A stretch of DNA of 64,000 nucleotides from GCA-002050365 sp038235165 (GCA_038235165.1 JBBSUG010000004.1:124001-188000); one strand, 5' to 3'; counted from the stretch's first letter, positions 25,325-34,012 are shown. The notes: a model not told the origin generated them from the letters alone. Program-made: numbers and translations.

Positions 25325-26494
25325 ATGTTGAAAACATTGTTTTTGCTGTTTCTGCTAACCTTTTCGACCTTCGCACAGGTCAAACTAATGCCGCATAAAA
25401 TCAGTTTGCGGAACGGCAAAACTTTTAACCTGAATTTGCCCGCCGACTACGAAATAACGCCTGCCGCCGAAGGATTGAAGCGCGTCCGGTTTTTCGCCAA
25501 AGCACCCGACGGTAGAATTTTCGTGACGGATATGTATGATTTATCCGACAATGCGAAAGGTAAAATTTATATTTTGAGCGAATTTGATTTGGAAAAAGGA
25601 AAATTTACCAAAGTTACGCCGTATTTGACCAACTTGAAAAATCCGAACAGCGTGCAATTTTACAAAGACGACAGCGGGCAGAACTGGCTTTATCTGGCGG
25701 AAACCGACAAATTGACGCGCCGCAAATTTACGCTCAACGAAACGAAACCGACCGACACCAAACCGCAAACGCTGGCGACATTTCCCGACTATGGTTTGAG
25801 CTATAAATACGGCGGCTGGCACTTAACCCGCACGATTGCGTTTGCGCCGGACGGCAAACTGTATGTTTCGGTCGGTTCAAGCTGCAACGCCTGTGCGGAA
25901 AAAGAAGAAGTTCGCGCTTCGGTTTTGGAGATGAACCCGGACGGCTCAAACCAGCACACTTTCGCCAAAGGATTGCGAAATGCCGTCGGCTTAAAATGGA
26001 TCGGCAATTTTTTGTTCGCCGCCAATCAAGGCGTTGACCATCTCGGTTTGCAAAAACCGGATGAAACATTTTACGCGCTCAAATCCGGCACGGATTACGG
26101 TTGGGCTTCGTGTTACCAATCGAACGGAAAAGTTTTCCGCGACGCGAAATATAATCGTTTGAAAACGTGCGCTAATGTTCCGGCTTCATACGCTTACTTT
26201 CCCGCGCACAGTTCTGCGCTCGGCTTTGATTATTTCGACGCTCCCAACACGGACGCGCCGATCAAAAATGCTTTTCTCGTCGCGCTGCACGGTTCGACCA
26301 ATAAAAACATCGGACACGGCTACAAAATCGTCATTATGCGAAAAGGCGAAAAACCACAGGATTTTATCACCGGCTTTTTGCAGGGAAAAACCGTCTTCGG
26401 TCGCCCGTGCGACATTATGAAAATGGACGCAAATTCGTTTTTATTCACCGACGATTACAGCGGCGTGATTTATTATGTAAAGAAAAAAGCGTGA
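25325..26494 (+). CDS. PQQ-type sugar (sorbosone/glucose) dehydrogenase, copy 2
   Basis: 389 residues from the ATG at 25325, 14 bases after the first copy. The frame is open much further upstream, but the methionine followed by a clear signal peptide (LKTLFLLFLLTFSTFAQ) is the start. All family motifs are present: FFAKAPDGRIFVTDMYD, HLTRTIAFAPDGKLYVSVG, SSCNACAEKEEVRASVLEMN, LRNAVGLKW, HSSALGFDYF and SFLFTDDYSGVIYYV. The CNAC pair and the following RASVLEMNPDG are the usual sorbosone-dehydrogenase signature and are better preserved here than in copy 1 (CDLC then IRGVVLEMNPNG). It is probably co-transcribed with copy 1. Confidence 0.85.
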   Translation: MLKTLFLLFLLTFSTFAQVKLMPHKISLRNGKTFNLNLPADYEITPAAEGLKRVRFFAKAPDGRIFVTDMYDLSDNAKGKIYILSEFDLEKGKFTKVTPYLTNLKNPNSVQFYKDDSGQNWLYLAETDKLTRRKFTLNETKPTDTKPQTLATFPDYGLSYKYGGWHLTRTIAFAPDGKLYVSVGSSCNACAEKEEVRASVLEMNPDGSNQHTFAKGLRNAVGLKWIGNFLFAANQGVDHLGLQKPDETFYALKSGTDYGWASCYQSNGKVFRDAKYNRLKTCANVPASYAYFPAHSSALGFDYFDAPNTDAPIKNAFLVALHGSTNKNIGHGYKIVIMRKGEKPQDFITGFLQGKTVFGRPCDIMKMDANSFLFTDDYSGVIYYVKKKA

Positions 26495-26501
26495 TTTCAG
26501 G

Positions 26502-26524
26502 CTCCAAACTCCAAACTCCAAATT
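26502..26524 (+). repeat. Short heptamer array after the second dehydrogenase gene
   Basis: Three copies of CTCCAAA in 7-base register, beginning 7 bases after the stop codon. The word is the complement of TTTGGAG, related to the TTTGGAA word of the other arrays. Confidence 0.6.
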
Positions 26525-26549
26525 TGCAGCCAAGTTTGCACGGCTAAAT

Positions 26550-26753
26550 CTATTCTTCGCCCGCTAAAATTTCTTGCACGCGCCCGACTTGTCCGTCGGT
26601 TAAACGAACTTTGATGCCGTGCGGATGATTGCCGGAATTAGTCAGCAAATCCTTGACGATGCCGACGGTTTTTCTGCCCGTGCGCTGATCTTGCTTCAAC
26701 ACGATGGCGACTTTTAATCCGGCGCGAATGTTTTTTCGTTGACGATGGGGCAT
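26550..26753 (-). CDS. ywbE: YwbE family protein
   Basis: 67 residues, the usual length of this family (DUF2196). Characteristic sequence: RKNIRAGLKVAIVLKQDQ, RTGRKTVGIVKDLLT, then HPHGIKVRL and GQVGRVQEI. It is a small basic, probably KOW/SH3-like beta protein, cytoplasmic, without a proven role. Its ATG directly abuts the stop codon of the upstream DinB-fold gene, so it is translated from the same message. Confidence 0.9.
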   Translation of the reverse strand: MPHRQRKNIRAGLKVAIVLKQDQRTGRKTVGIVKDLLTNSGNHPHGIKVRLTDGQVGRVQEILAGEE

Positions 26754-27221
26754 TTATTTTTTCTCCAAAATTCTCATTAAAAATGCGATTTGTCCGAGAT
26801 GATAAGTGTTGTGGTCGGAAATGAGCAGGGCTTCGCGGAAAAAAGTTTGTCCGTCGCCGTGCGCTATTTCGGCGAGCAAGTCAGTTTTTTCGTCGCCCAC
26901 CAAATCGCGCATCTTCTGCAAATCGCGCAGAATTTGTTCGCACGATTCTTCCCATTCTTCAGGTGTCGCTTTGGTTTTATTCCAATAACCGTCAGGGAAT
27001 TTCGGCGAAACGTGATCGGCGTTATAACTGAATTCGACAATATCGTGCTGCGCGATTCGCAGATGTTCGAGCAGTTCCCAAGCCGTATGCGGTGAATTTT
27101 CGATCCGCGTGTTGATTCCATCCGGCGGAAACTCGCTTAAAACCGTTTCCAGATCAATGTGTGCCGATTTTCCGGCTAATAATTCGAGCAGATGCTCGCG
27201 GATCTCTTTCTGCGTGTCCAT
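26754..27221 (-). CDS. DinB-fold protein (four-helix bundle, putative metal site)
   Basis: 155 residues predicted to be mostly helical. The pattern TAWELLEHLRIAQHDIVEF near residue 50 and SDHNTYHLGQIAFLMRIL at the end is the DinB/YfiT-type signature: the three histidines (the first H of the EHLRIAQHD segment and the two of the H-x-x-x-H pair in DHNTYH) usually bind one divalent metal. Many members are thiol-dependent transferases or hydrolases acting on small molecules; no specific reaction can be assigned. Encoded between aat and ywbE with tight spacing (9 and 0 bases), so an operon aat-dinB-ywbE is likely. Confidence 0.85.
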   Translation of the reverse strand: MDTQKEIREHLLELLAGKSAHIDLETVLSEFPPDGINTRIENSPHTAWELLEHLRIAQHDIVEFSYNADHVSPKFPDGYWNKTKATPEEWEESCEQILRDLQKMRDLVGDEKTDLLAEIAHGDGQTFFREALLISDHNTYHLGQIAFLMRILEKK

Positions 27222-27230
27222 AAAATTTGA

Positions 27231-27923
27231 TTAAAAAAGCGTCGGATTTTTCCTTTGCGCTTCTTCGAGTTTATCCAAAAAATCTTCGCGGTCAATTTCC
27301 CTCGCGCCGAAAACTTCAAAGTGCGGAGTCATCACCTGTGTGTCGAGCCACGTCGCGCCGCGTGATTTGAGATGGTCAATTAAGAACAAAAGAGCAAGTT
27401 TTGAAGCGTTTGATGCGAGATGAAACATACTTTCGCCGCAGAACACGCCGCCCGCGTCAACGCCGTAAAGTCCGCCGACAATTTCGCCGGACTCATCCCA
27501 AACTTCCACGCTGTGCGCGCCGCCGCCGGCGTGAAAGCGGCAGTATGATTCAATAAAATCTCTCGTAATCCAAGTTCCGCTTTCGCCGGTGCGCCGAACT
27601 TTCGCGCAATTTTCGATGACCCGGCGGAAATCTTTGTCAATCGTGAACGTAAATTTTGTTTTTTGTGCTTCCTTTCGCAGAGTGCGCGGGATGTGCAGAT
27701 CGGTAAACTCCAACACCGCTCGTTTTTTCGGACAAAACCAAGGCATCGGCAGACCGTCAATGTGCCACGGGAAAATGCCGTTTCGATAAGCCTTTCGCAA
27801 ATTGTCAATCGTCAAATCACCGCCGAAACCAACGATGTCGCGGGCGTTGTAGTAATAATCGCCGAACAAAACCCATTCGCTGTAAGTGTGTGTGCGCGGA
27901 TTTGGAAAATCTATCGAATACAT
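27231..27923 (-). CDS. aat: Leucyl/phenylalanyl-tRNA--protein transferase
   Basis: 230 residues from the ATG at 27921-27923; an in-frame TTG 21 bases upstream is less likely. Family motifs: DIVGFGGDLTIDNLRKAYRNGIFPW, then PWFCPKKRAVL, RRTGESGTWITRDF, AHSVEVW, GGLYGVDAGGVFCGESMFH and TWLDTQVMTPHFEVFGA. The enzyme moves leucine or phenylalanine from tRNA onto N-terminal Arg or Lys of proteins, marking them for ClpS/ClpAP degradation (N-end rule). It is slightly shorter than the E. coli enzyme but complete. The ClpC chaperone encoded at 34096 could be part of the same proteolytic route, though no ClpS gene is in the window. Confidence 0.93.
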   Translation of the reverse strand: MYSIDFPNPRTHTYSEWVLFGDYYYNARDIVGFGGDLTIDNLRKAYRNGIFPWHIDGLPMPWFCPKKRAVLEFTDLHIPRTLRKEAQKTKFTFTIDKDFRRVIENCAKVRRTGESGTWITRDFIESYCRFHAGGGAHSVEVWDESGEIVGGLYGVDAGGVFCGESMFHLASNASKLALLFLIDHLKSRGATWLDTQVMTPHFEVFGAREIDREDFLDKLEEAQRKNPTLF

Positions 27924-28017
27924 AAGAAGTTTTATCACAGCCAACCGTTTACCGATTATAAATCATCTTTATTGTGATAGCATTTTAACTTAAAAAATTA
28001 TAATCAGAGGTTTCCAA

Positions 28018-29073
28018 ATGAAAAATAAATTTTTCGCGCTGTTCGCCGCTTTCGCCTTCGTGCTGAACGGCATCGGCATTGCGGTTGCCGCGCCGACTAC
28101 CGATAATAAGACGAATCAGACATCGCAGCTGGTCGCGTTGCTTCCGGCTTCGGACGGGGTGATGACTTTGGATGTGCAGCGACTTTTGGGCGACGTACTG
28201 CCGCAGATTTTGTCGGGCAATCAGCCGCTGCTCGCAAAAATCGTCGGCAAAATTGACGACATCAAAACTCAAACCGGTCTTGATGTGAAACAATTTCAGC
28301 AGGTCGCCGTCGGCGTATCGTCTAAATCAATTTCGGCAAAGGAAATTGACTTCGAGCCGGTCATTCTGGCGCGGGGAACTTTCAACGCAGGCGCACTTCT
28401 GGCACTCGCCAAAGTCGCTTCAAAAGGTAAGTATCGTGAGGAGAAAATCGGCGAAAAAACGGTTTACATTTTCAAACTCGATGAAATGACCGCCAAATCT
28501 CAGACCAAACCGGCGGCAAAAGATTCGTGGTTTGATAAAGTATTAGACCGAATGTTCGCCGGTTTGAGACGCGAACTCGCCGTCACTGCTTATGACGGCA
28601 ATACTTTGGCGATGGGGTCAACGGCGCGGCTTCGTGAAACTTTGCAGTCGAAAACCCGTGTGAGCAGCCAACTTTTAGACCTTGTTTATCGCAAGCAGAA
28701 CGCCGTGATGAGTTTTGGTGCGAATTTGCCGAACGGTTTATCCGGTCTGATTGATTTGGACAACGACGAACTCGGCAAAAATCTTGATGCGATCCGGCAG
28801 ATTTACGGAACTTTTGATGTCGCGGGCGAAAATTCAAATCTTTCGGTAACGGCGAAAACGCTTAAATCCGAACAGGCACAAAATTTGACAGACACACTGC
28901 AAGGTTTGCAGATGGTCGGCAAATCATTGCTCGGAAGTTCAAAAGGCGCGGATAAAAAAGTTTACGCGCGAATGGTCGAGAACGCCAAAATTTCGCGCAC
29001 TGACAATGAAATAATGCTAAATCTGCAAGTTCCGCAAACCGACATTAATGTTTTAATCGGTGAAAAGAAATAG
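28018..29073 (+). CDS. Secreted protein of unknown function
   Basis: 351 residues with a clear signal peptide (hydrophobic run to about residue 25, cleavage near VAAAP). The mature part alternates short strands and helices: VALLPASDGVMTLDVQRLL near the start, a central FEPVILARGTFNAGALLALAK segment, then LAVTAYDGNTLAMGSTARLRE. That pattern recalls large exported acidobacterial proteins that describe themselves as DUF3352-like, but I cannot confirm the family. The ribosome site AGAGG precedes the ATG by 8 bases. It is followed by its own terminator, so it is a single-gene unit. Confidence 0.7.
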   Translation: MKNKFFALFAAFAFVLNGIGIAVAAPTTDNKTNQTSQLVALLPASDGVMTLDVQRLLGDVLPQILSGNQPLLAKIVGKIDDIKTQTGLDVKQFQQVAVGVSSKSISAKEIDFEPVILARGTFNAGALLALAKVASKGKYREEKIGEKTVYIFKLDEMTAKSQTKPAAKDSWFDKVLDRMFAGLRRELAVTAYDGNTLAMGSTARLRETLQSKTRVSSQLLDLVYRKQNAVMSFGANLPNGLSGLIDLDNDELGKNLDAIRQIYGTFDVAGENSNLSVTAKTLKSEQAQNLTDTLQGLQMVGKSLLGSSKGADKKVYARMVENAKISRTDNEIMLNLQVPQTDINVLIGEKK

Positions 29074-29101
29074 TACTTACATTTCTTCTTGATATGTTGC
29101 G

Positions 29102-29137
29102 GGCTGTCGGAAAATAATTTCCGACAGCCTTTTTTTC
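29102..29137 (+). terminator. Rho-independent terminator
   Basis: Arms GGCTGTCGGAAA and TTTCCGACAGCC (12 base pairs, 4-base loop) followed by seven T, 28 bases after the stop of the preceding gene. Confidence 0.9.
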
Positions 29138-29169
29138 GTTCAGATAATATTTATTGTAAAATCAACTCG

Positions 29170-30897
29170 ATGAGAAAAAAACCAAGCCAGATAAAAATCG
29201 CCGGATTATTCGCGTTTATCGTTATTGTTTTCAGCTTTAATTTTGCGAGTCGCGCCGTCGCGCAGCAGAGCGATCAACGCGAACGAACGGTTACAAAGCC
29301 GATAACTAAAATAACGCCGACACCGAAACCGACACCAACACCAACACCCAGCCCGACAGCATTTGTCAGTCCGACACCAACGCCGACTCCCGCGCCTGTT
29401 GTAGTGCAAACGCTGGCAGAGTTGCAGTCGCACATTCGGATAAGTTTGGCGCGTGCCGAACTTCAGCGCGGACAGGTCGGTATCAAAATTGTTTCGCTCG
29501 ATTCGGGCAAAACGATTTTCGAAAATAATGCGGAAAAATATTTGATGCCCGCCTCGAATATGAAAAGTTTTACGGTCGCCGCCGCGCTCGAAAAACTTTC
29601 GCCCGATTTTCATTTCGTGACGAGCGTTTACGCGCCGGCGATCCCCGACACAAACGGGATAATTCGCGGCGATTTAACGGTTTTTGGACGCGGCGATGTT
29701 TCTTTTTCAACCGCATTTTACAGCGGCGATTATTACAAGGGTTTGGACGCTCTGGCGGAAAAAATAGTGCAGGCGGGTGTCAGGCGAATTGATGGAAATT
29801 TGGTCGGCGACGAAAGTTATTTTTCAGGCAGTCCGATTCCATCAAGCTGGGAATGGGACGATTTGCAGTGGTATTACGGCGCGGAAGTTTCGGCTCTCGT
29901 TCTCAATGACAATGCGGTTGATTTGTTCGTCAAACCGACTTCGACCAATGCGCCGTGTTCAGTGCAGATCTTACCGGCAAACTCGATTGTCAAAATCGTC
30001 AACCACTGCACGACTTCCGCGCCGGGTATCAAACGTGATTTGCAAATCGCCAAAAAACTCGATCAAAACATTCTCGAAATTACCGGCACGATGCCGCCGG
30101 ACGATAAAAATTTCTCCGGTTCAGTTGCCGTTTCGCATCCGGCGGAACTTTTTGTTGAGATGCTGCGCGGACTTTTGTTGAAAAAAGGCGTTGTTATTAC
30201 AGGGCTTAACAAAGTTGTGAACGCCAAAGACAAAGTTTCGTCAACTCTGTCGCCGGTTGAAATCACCAAACTGGAATCGCCGCCGTTGAGCCTGATCGCC
30301 GCAAAAACCTTAAAGCCGAGTCAAAATCTATATACGGAAACGATTCTCTGGACGCTCGGACAAAACAGCGGAACGATTCCGTTCAAAATTACCGGCGGCG
30401 CGGAGCAAAATCCGCTTGATAATCTGAAACTAAACAGTTCCGAACGCGGTTTATTGGTAGTGAAAAACTTTTTGAACGAAATCGGCATTCCGTCCGACAG
30501 CGTTGTCCAATATGACGGTTCGGGACTTTCGCGGCACAATCTCGTCACGCCCGCTTCGCTCGCCGGACTTTACACATATATGGCAAAACAGAGTCGTTAC
30601 GCCGACGCATGGCGCGAAGCGTTGACCGTCGGCGGCATTGACGGGACGTTAAAAAATCGCTTCGTCGGCACTTCCGCCGCTGGAAATGTGCGCGGAAAAA
30701 CCGGCACGATTGACCAAGTTTCCGCCCTCTCCGGCTATGTCAACACCGCTTCGGGCGAAAGATTGGTTTTTTCGATTATCGTTAATGGTGTAAGCAATTC
30801 CAAAATTCGACAGGCGACAATTGATGAAATCGTTGTCGCTTTAGCAAATTTCAGCGGAAAAACGAATGTAAACAGCGGCGGACAGGTTGGACAATAA
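29170..30897 (+). CDS. dacB: D-alanyl-D-alanine carboxypeptidase/endopeptidase, PBP4 type (peptidase S13)
   Basis: 575 residues from the ATG at 29170; the frame is open further upstream, but that part runs through the terminator. Signal peptide at about 8-30, then a proline/threonine linker (about 45-78) with PTPTPTP runs, then the S13 domain. The three catalytic boxes are present: S-N-M-K (S129 to K132), the DGSGLSRHN box, and GKTGTID near residue 510. The enzyme trims or cleaves peptide cross-links of peptidoglycan in the periplasm. The low-complexity linker presumably holds the domain away from the membrane or wall. Confidence 0.92.
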   Translation: MRKKPSQIKIAGLFAFIVIVFSFNFASRAVAQQSDQRERTVTKPITKITPTPKPTPTPTPSPTAFVSPTPTPTPAPVVVQTLAELQSHIRISLARAELQRGQVGIKIVSLDSGKTIFENNAEKYLMPASNMKSFTVAAALEKLSPDFHFVTSVYAPAIPDTNGIIRGDLTVFGRGDVSFSTAFYSGDYYKGLDALAEKIVQAGVRRIDGNLVGDESYFSGSPIPSSWEWDDLQWYYGAEVSALVLNDNAVDLFVKPTSTNAPCSVQILPANSIVKIVNHCTTSAPGIKRDLQIAKKLDQNILEITGTMPPDDKNFSGSVAVSHPAELFVEMLRGLLLKKGVVITGLNKVVNAKDKVSSTLSPVEITKLESPPLSLIAAKTLKPSQNLYTETILWTLGQNSGTIPFKITGGAEQNPLDNLKLNSSERGLLVVKNFLNEIGIPSDSVVQYDGSGLSRHNLVTPASLAGLYTYMAKQSRYADAWREALTVGGIDGTLKNRFVGTSAAGNVRGKTGTIDQVSALSGYVNTASGERLVFSIIVNGVSNSKIRQATIDEIVVALANFSGKTNVNSGGQVGQ

Positions 30898-30898
30898 A

Positions 30899-30939
30899 GC
30901 GCGCGTGCAAAAAAATCTCGCTTTTGCCCGCGCGTCTTT
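30899..30939. terminator. Hairpin terminator between convergent genes
   Basis: Arms GCGCGTGCAAAA (30901-30912) and TTTTGCCCGCGC (30922-30933) with one mismatch. It sits between the stop codons of the convergent dacB and metallo-hydrolase genes and could act for both. Confidence 0.6.
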
Positions 30940-30944
30940 AAGAA

Positions 30945-32324
30945 TTATTTCGAGTTCGCGCCCACTGTGGTCGAAACTTCCGTATCGAAACCCGCTTCTA
31001 TCCAAGCCGCCGTGCCGCCCGTTACGTTGTAAATCTCTTTAAAACCGGCATTTTCCAGAATGCTCGTTCCGATGCTCGAACGATAACCGCCCTGGCATAA
31101 AACGTACGTCGGTTGTTCGGGGTCGAGTTTGTCAATTTCTTTCGTTAAATGATTGAGCGGCAAATTAATCGTCTGCGGCGCGTGTCCGGCAGCGTGTTCG
31201 GCGGCGCGGCGCACGTCAACGAATTGAACGTGTTCGGACAATTTACCATTGACTGCTCCGACCGAAACTTGCTCAACCGTTTTCACTCCGCCCGTGAAAT
31301 CGCCCATTAAAATAAAGCCCGTGACCGATTCGATGCCGACGCGGGTCAGGCGCATAAAGGCTTCGTCAATCTGTGTGCGTGTGTCGGCGGCAATCGCCAC
31401 TGGCGTTCCGATGGTGATGAGCGTTCCCGCCCACGTCGCAAATTGTCCGCCGAGTCCGATGTTTATTGAATTTGGAATGTGCGCCGCGCCAAAATCGGCA
31501 GCAGGGCGGACATCCAGAATTACGCCGTCGAATTCTTCAATTTCCCGCGTCGTCAACGCTTGCGGTTGCGGCAAGTCTTCGATGGGCAGTGAACCCTGTA
31601 AATTTTTCGCCGCGCTTTTCGGGAAATAAGCGGGAACTTCCGGCTGGTCGGCGGCGACGAGTTTGATAAATTCCTCCTTCACCATCGGCTGCAAAGCGTA
31701 ATTGGATTGTTTTTGAACACCAAGCGTTGACCACGTTTCCCTGGAAAGCGATTTGCCGCACAAACTGCCCGCGCCGTGTGCCGGGTAAACTTCCGTGTCG
31801 TCGGGCAGCGGCATTATTTTTTCGTGAATCGAATCGTAAAGCATCGCGCCCATCTCTTCCGCCGTAAATCCTTTCGAGCCGATCAAATCAGGACGACCGA
31901 CATCACCGATAAACAGCGTATCGCCCGTAAAAATTTTCAGTGGTGCGCCGTCATTTTCCGTGTCTTTTGCAACAATCGTAATGCCTTCGGGCGTATGTCC
32001 GGGCGTTTCGAGAAATTTTAGATTAATTTTGCCGACGCTCAATTCATCACCGTCTTTAACTTTGTGCGTCGGAAATTCCGTTTCGGCGCGGTTGCCGTAA
32101 ATAATCTCCGCACCCGATTTACCGGCGAGTTCGATATGTCCGCTGACAAAATCGGCGTGCGAATGTGTTTCGATGACGTATTTAATTTTCTGCCCGTGCG
32201 CCTCCGCTTTATCCAAATACTGCTGAATGTCGCGCTGCGGATCAATCACGACGGCTTCGTTTTCCGAACCCAAATAATAAGAAGCGTGTGACAGACAGCC
32301 CAGATAAAATTGTTTGAATTGCAT
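30945..32324 (-). CDS. Metallo-beta-lactamase fold persulfide dioxygenase with rhodanese domains
   Basis: 459 residues. Residues 1-240 are an ETHE1/Blh-type metallo-beta-lactamase domain with the metal motif HSHADFVSGH, the conserved TPGHTPEG histidine and TGDTLFIGDVGRPDL. Two rhodanese modules follow. The first (about 255-350) lacks a catalytic cysteine, having AADTRTQ in the active-loop position. The second (about 360-450) has the loop CQGGYRS with Cys. Proteins of this layout oxidise glutathione or other persulfides to sulfite and move sulfane sulfur, protecting the cell from sulfide. A perfect palindrome 35 bases upstream of the start (32359-32387) suggests repressor control. Confidence 0.9.
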   Translation of the reverse strand: MQFKQFYLGCLSHASYYLGSENEAVVIDPQRDIQQYLDKAEAHGQKIKYVIETHSHADFVSGHIELAGKSGAEIIYGNRAETEFPTHKVKDGDELSVGKINLKFLETPGHTPEGITIVAKDTENDGAPLKIFTGDTLFIGDVGRPDLIGSKGFTAEEMGAMLYDSIHEKIMPLPDDTEVYPAHGAGSLCGKSLSRETWSTLGVQKQSNYALQPMVKEEFIKLVAADQPEVPAYFPKSAAKNLQGSLPIEDLPQPQALTTREIEEFDGVILDVRPAADFGAAHIPNSINIGLGGQFATWAGTLITIGTPVAIAADTRTQIDEAFMRLTRVGIESVTGFILMGDFTGGVKTVEQVSVGAVNGKLSEHVQFVDVRRAAEHAAGHAPQTINLPLNHLTKEIDKLDPEQPTYVLCQGGYRSSIGTSILENAGFKEIYNVTGGTAAWIEAGFDTEVSTTVGANSK

Positions 32325-32358
32325 AATATTTATTCCCCCGAAATAAACTTAATGTTGG

Positions 32359-32387
32359 TTTGAACTCAATTATTAATTGAGTTCAAA
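32359..32387. promoter_or_regulatory. Perfect 14-base palindrome upstream of the persulfide dioxygenase gene
   Basis: Arms TTTGAACTCAATTA and TAATTGAGTTCAAA around a single T, 35 bases before the ATG (minus strand). No T-run follows and it is upstream of the gene, so an operator is more likely than a terminator. In other bacteria, similar Blh/persulfide dioxygenase genes are controlled by ArsR-family persulfide sensors (BigR/SqrR), which bind AT-rich palindromes near the promoter. Which regulator binds here is unknown. Confidence 0.6.
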
Positions 32388-32536
32388 ATGTTTTGTGGAC
32401 TTTTGAAACTGTTTTTCTCATTTGTCTAAAACATAATATACCAAAAATGCAAGTTTATTGAGAAACAAATGTTTACCCGGAAAATGTTTCCTTATGAAGA
32501 AGTGCATCATTTAGAAAATATGAGAACAGATAAAAT

Positions 32537-32683
32537 ATGAATTGCAATTCGGGCGGCAGAGGTTATGTAAAATTTATTGGCGCATCAAAGGCGCGAAAAA
32601 ATCTACAAACTATTTGTGAAAAACACATTCCAAAACGCAGGCTTTAATTACTCGAAAAAACCGACATTTTAAACAGTCAATAG
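32537..32683 (+). pseudogene. KaiB-like remnant
   Basis: A 36-codon open frame from ATG 32537 ends at TAA 32645-32647, and the frame then continues for 11 codons to a second stop. The first part contains FIGASKARKNLQTICEKHIP, which resembles the first helix of KaiB-family proteins (F-x-x-G-A-x-x-x-S...N-x-x-x-I-C-E-x-H). The piece after the stop (LLEKTDILNSQ) would fall near the next strand/helix of that family. Alignment needs small deletions, so this is a short decayed fragment at best. No KaiC gene is nearby. The rest of the 385-base gap (32325-32709) shows nothing further apart from the palindrome at 32359. Confidence 0.4.
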
Positions 32684-32709
32684 AGAATCGAAGTCTAATT
32701 TCTGGCTTT

Positions 32710-33978
32710 TCAAACTTTCCGCAAAACTAAAGCCGAGTTTTTCGAGCCGAAGCCGATACAGTTGCACAGCGCATATTTCACGTCGGTATTTTCCCGCGCC
32801 TTGTTCGGCGTATAATCCAAATCGCAGTTTTCGTCGGGCGTGTCGAGATTGATCGTCGGCGGGACAATGTTTTCGTTCATTGCAAGCAATGCCGCGCCGA
32901 TTCCCGCCGCGCCGCTTGCGCCCTGCGGGTGTCCGATTTGTGATTTTGTGCCGGACATCGGAATTTTATAAGCGTGTTCGCCGAAAGCGTTTTTGACCGC
33001 CTGCGTTTCGATGCGGTCGTTTAATTGCGTTGACGTTCCGTGCAGGTTAATGTAGTCAATTTTCTTCGGCGCAATTCCCGCGTCGGCTAAGGCGATTTGC
33101 ATTGCGCGTGCCGGTTCGACACCGTTTTCTTCGAGCCGAACGCGGTGATATGCGTCGCAGGTCGAACCGTAACCGGCGATTTCAGCATATATTTTCGCGT
33201 TTCTGTTTTGTGCGCTTTCCAGCGTTTCCAAAACGTAAACCCACGCGCCTTCGCCGAGAACGATGCCTGAACGGTCTTTGGAAAACGGGCGCGAAGCGCG
33301 TTCCGGCGCGTCGTTCCACTCGTCGGTGAGAACCGTCATCAGGTTGAAACCTTCTAAAATTCCGCGAGCCAGCGGCGCGTCAACACCGCCGGTCAGCATC
33401 ATTTCCTCCCGTCCGAGCGCGATATGCTGCGCGGCGTAAAATATCGCATCGGTCGAACTCGTGCAGCCGGTCGAAATGATGTGCGACAGTCCGTGCAGAT
33501 TAAACAGCATCGAAAGTTCGCTCGACAAACCGCCGTGGGTCGAAGAGGGAATCGTGTAAACGCTCGCTTTTGTCTTGTCCTGCGTGAACCAGAGTTTATA
33601 TTGTTTTTCGGTGAATTCGAGACCGCCGCCGCCGGTGCCTAAAATCACGCCGAAGTTTTGTTTTTCGGTCAGGCTAAGATTTTCCATCGGCAGTTTTGAA
33701 TCGGCGACGGCTTCCCGCGCCGCCCGCATTACGAGCGGAACGGTGCGCGGAACGTGCTTGCGGTCTTTAGTATCTAATTCGGCTTGCCAATCAAAATCCC
33801 GAACTTCCGCTGCAATTTTCACTTTTGAATCGGAAACATCGAAACTTTCGATTTTCCGCACACCGCTCACCCCGTTTCGCAGTGATTCCCAATATTTTTC
33901 GCGTCCGATGCCGATTGGGGTAACACATCCGAAACCCGTGATGACGACGCGGCGAGGCTTGATTTGATTTTTAAACAT
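32710..33978 (-). CDS. fabF: 3-oxoacyl-ACP synthase (KAS II type)
   Basis: 422 residues, normal length. Thiolase-fold condensing enzyme with VVITGFGCVTPIG at the start, the active-site cysteine in STGCTSSTDAI (C172), and the two histidines in HGTSTQLND and IGHPQGASG. It elongates acyl-ACP with malonyl-ACP in fatty-acid synthesis. The residues after the second histidine, PQGASG, deviate from the usual L-x-G-A-A-G. Because it is not in a fab cluster here (no acpP or fabG nearby), a role in a specialised lipid or polyketide cannot be excluded. It lies downstream of clpC, separated by a hairpin element at 34013-34078. Confidence 0.87.
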   Translation of the reverse strand: MFKNQIKPRRVVITGFGCVTPIGIGREKYWESLRNGVSGVRKIESFDVSDSKVKIAAEVRDFDWQAELDTKDRKHVPRTVPLVMRAAREAVADSKLPMENLSLTEKQNFGVILGTGGGGLEFTEKQYKLWFTQDKTKASVYTIPSSTHGGLSSELSMLFNLHGLSHIISTGCTSSTDAIFYAAQHIALGREEMMLTGGVDAPLARGILEGFNLMTVLTDEWNDAPERASRPFSKDRSGIVLGEGAWVYVLETLESAQNRNAKIYAEIAGYGSTCDAYHRVRLEENGVEPARAMQIALADAGIAPKKIDYINLHGTSTQLNDRIETQAVKNAFGEHAYKIPMSGTKSQIGHPQGASGAAGIGAALLAMNENIVPPTINLDTPDENCDLDYTPNKARENTDVKYALCNCIGFGSKNSALVLRKV

Positions 33979-34012
33979 AAATTACCTAGAGAAAACCATC
34001 GTACATTTTTTG

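Noticed and set aside
29280..29395. Possible tandem repeat or mobile-element end (ACACCAACACC stretch)
   Set aside because: It codes for the Pro/Thr linker of the PBP4-type enzyme and is explained by amino-acid composition.
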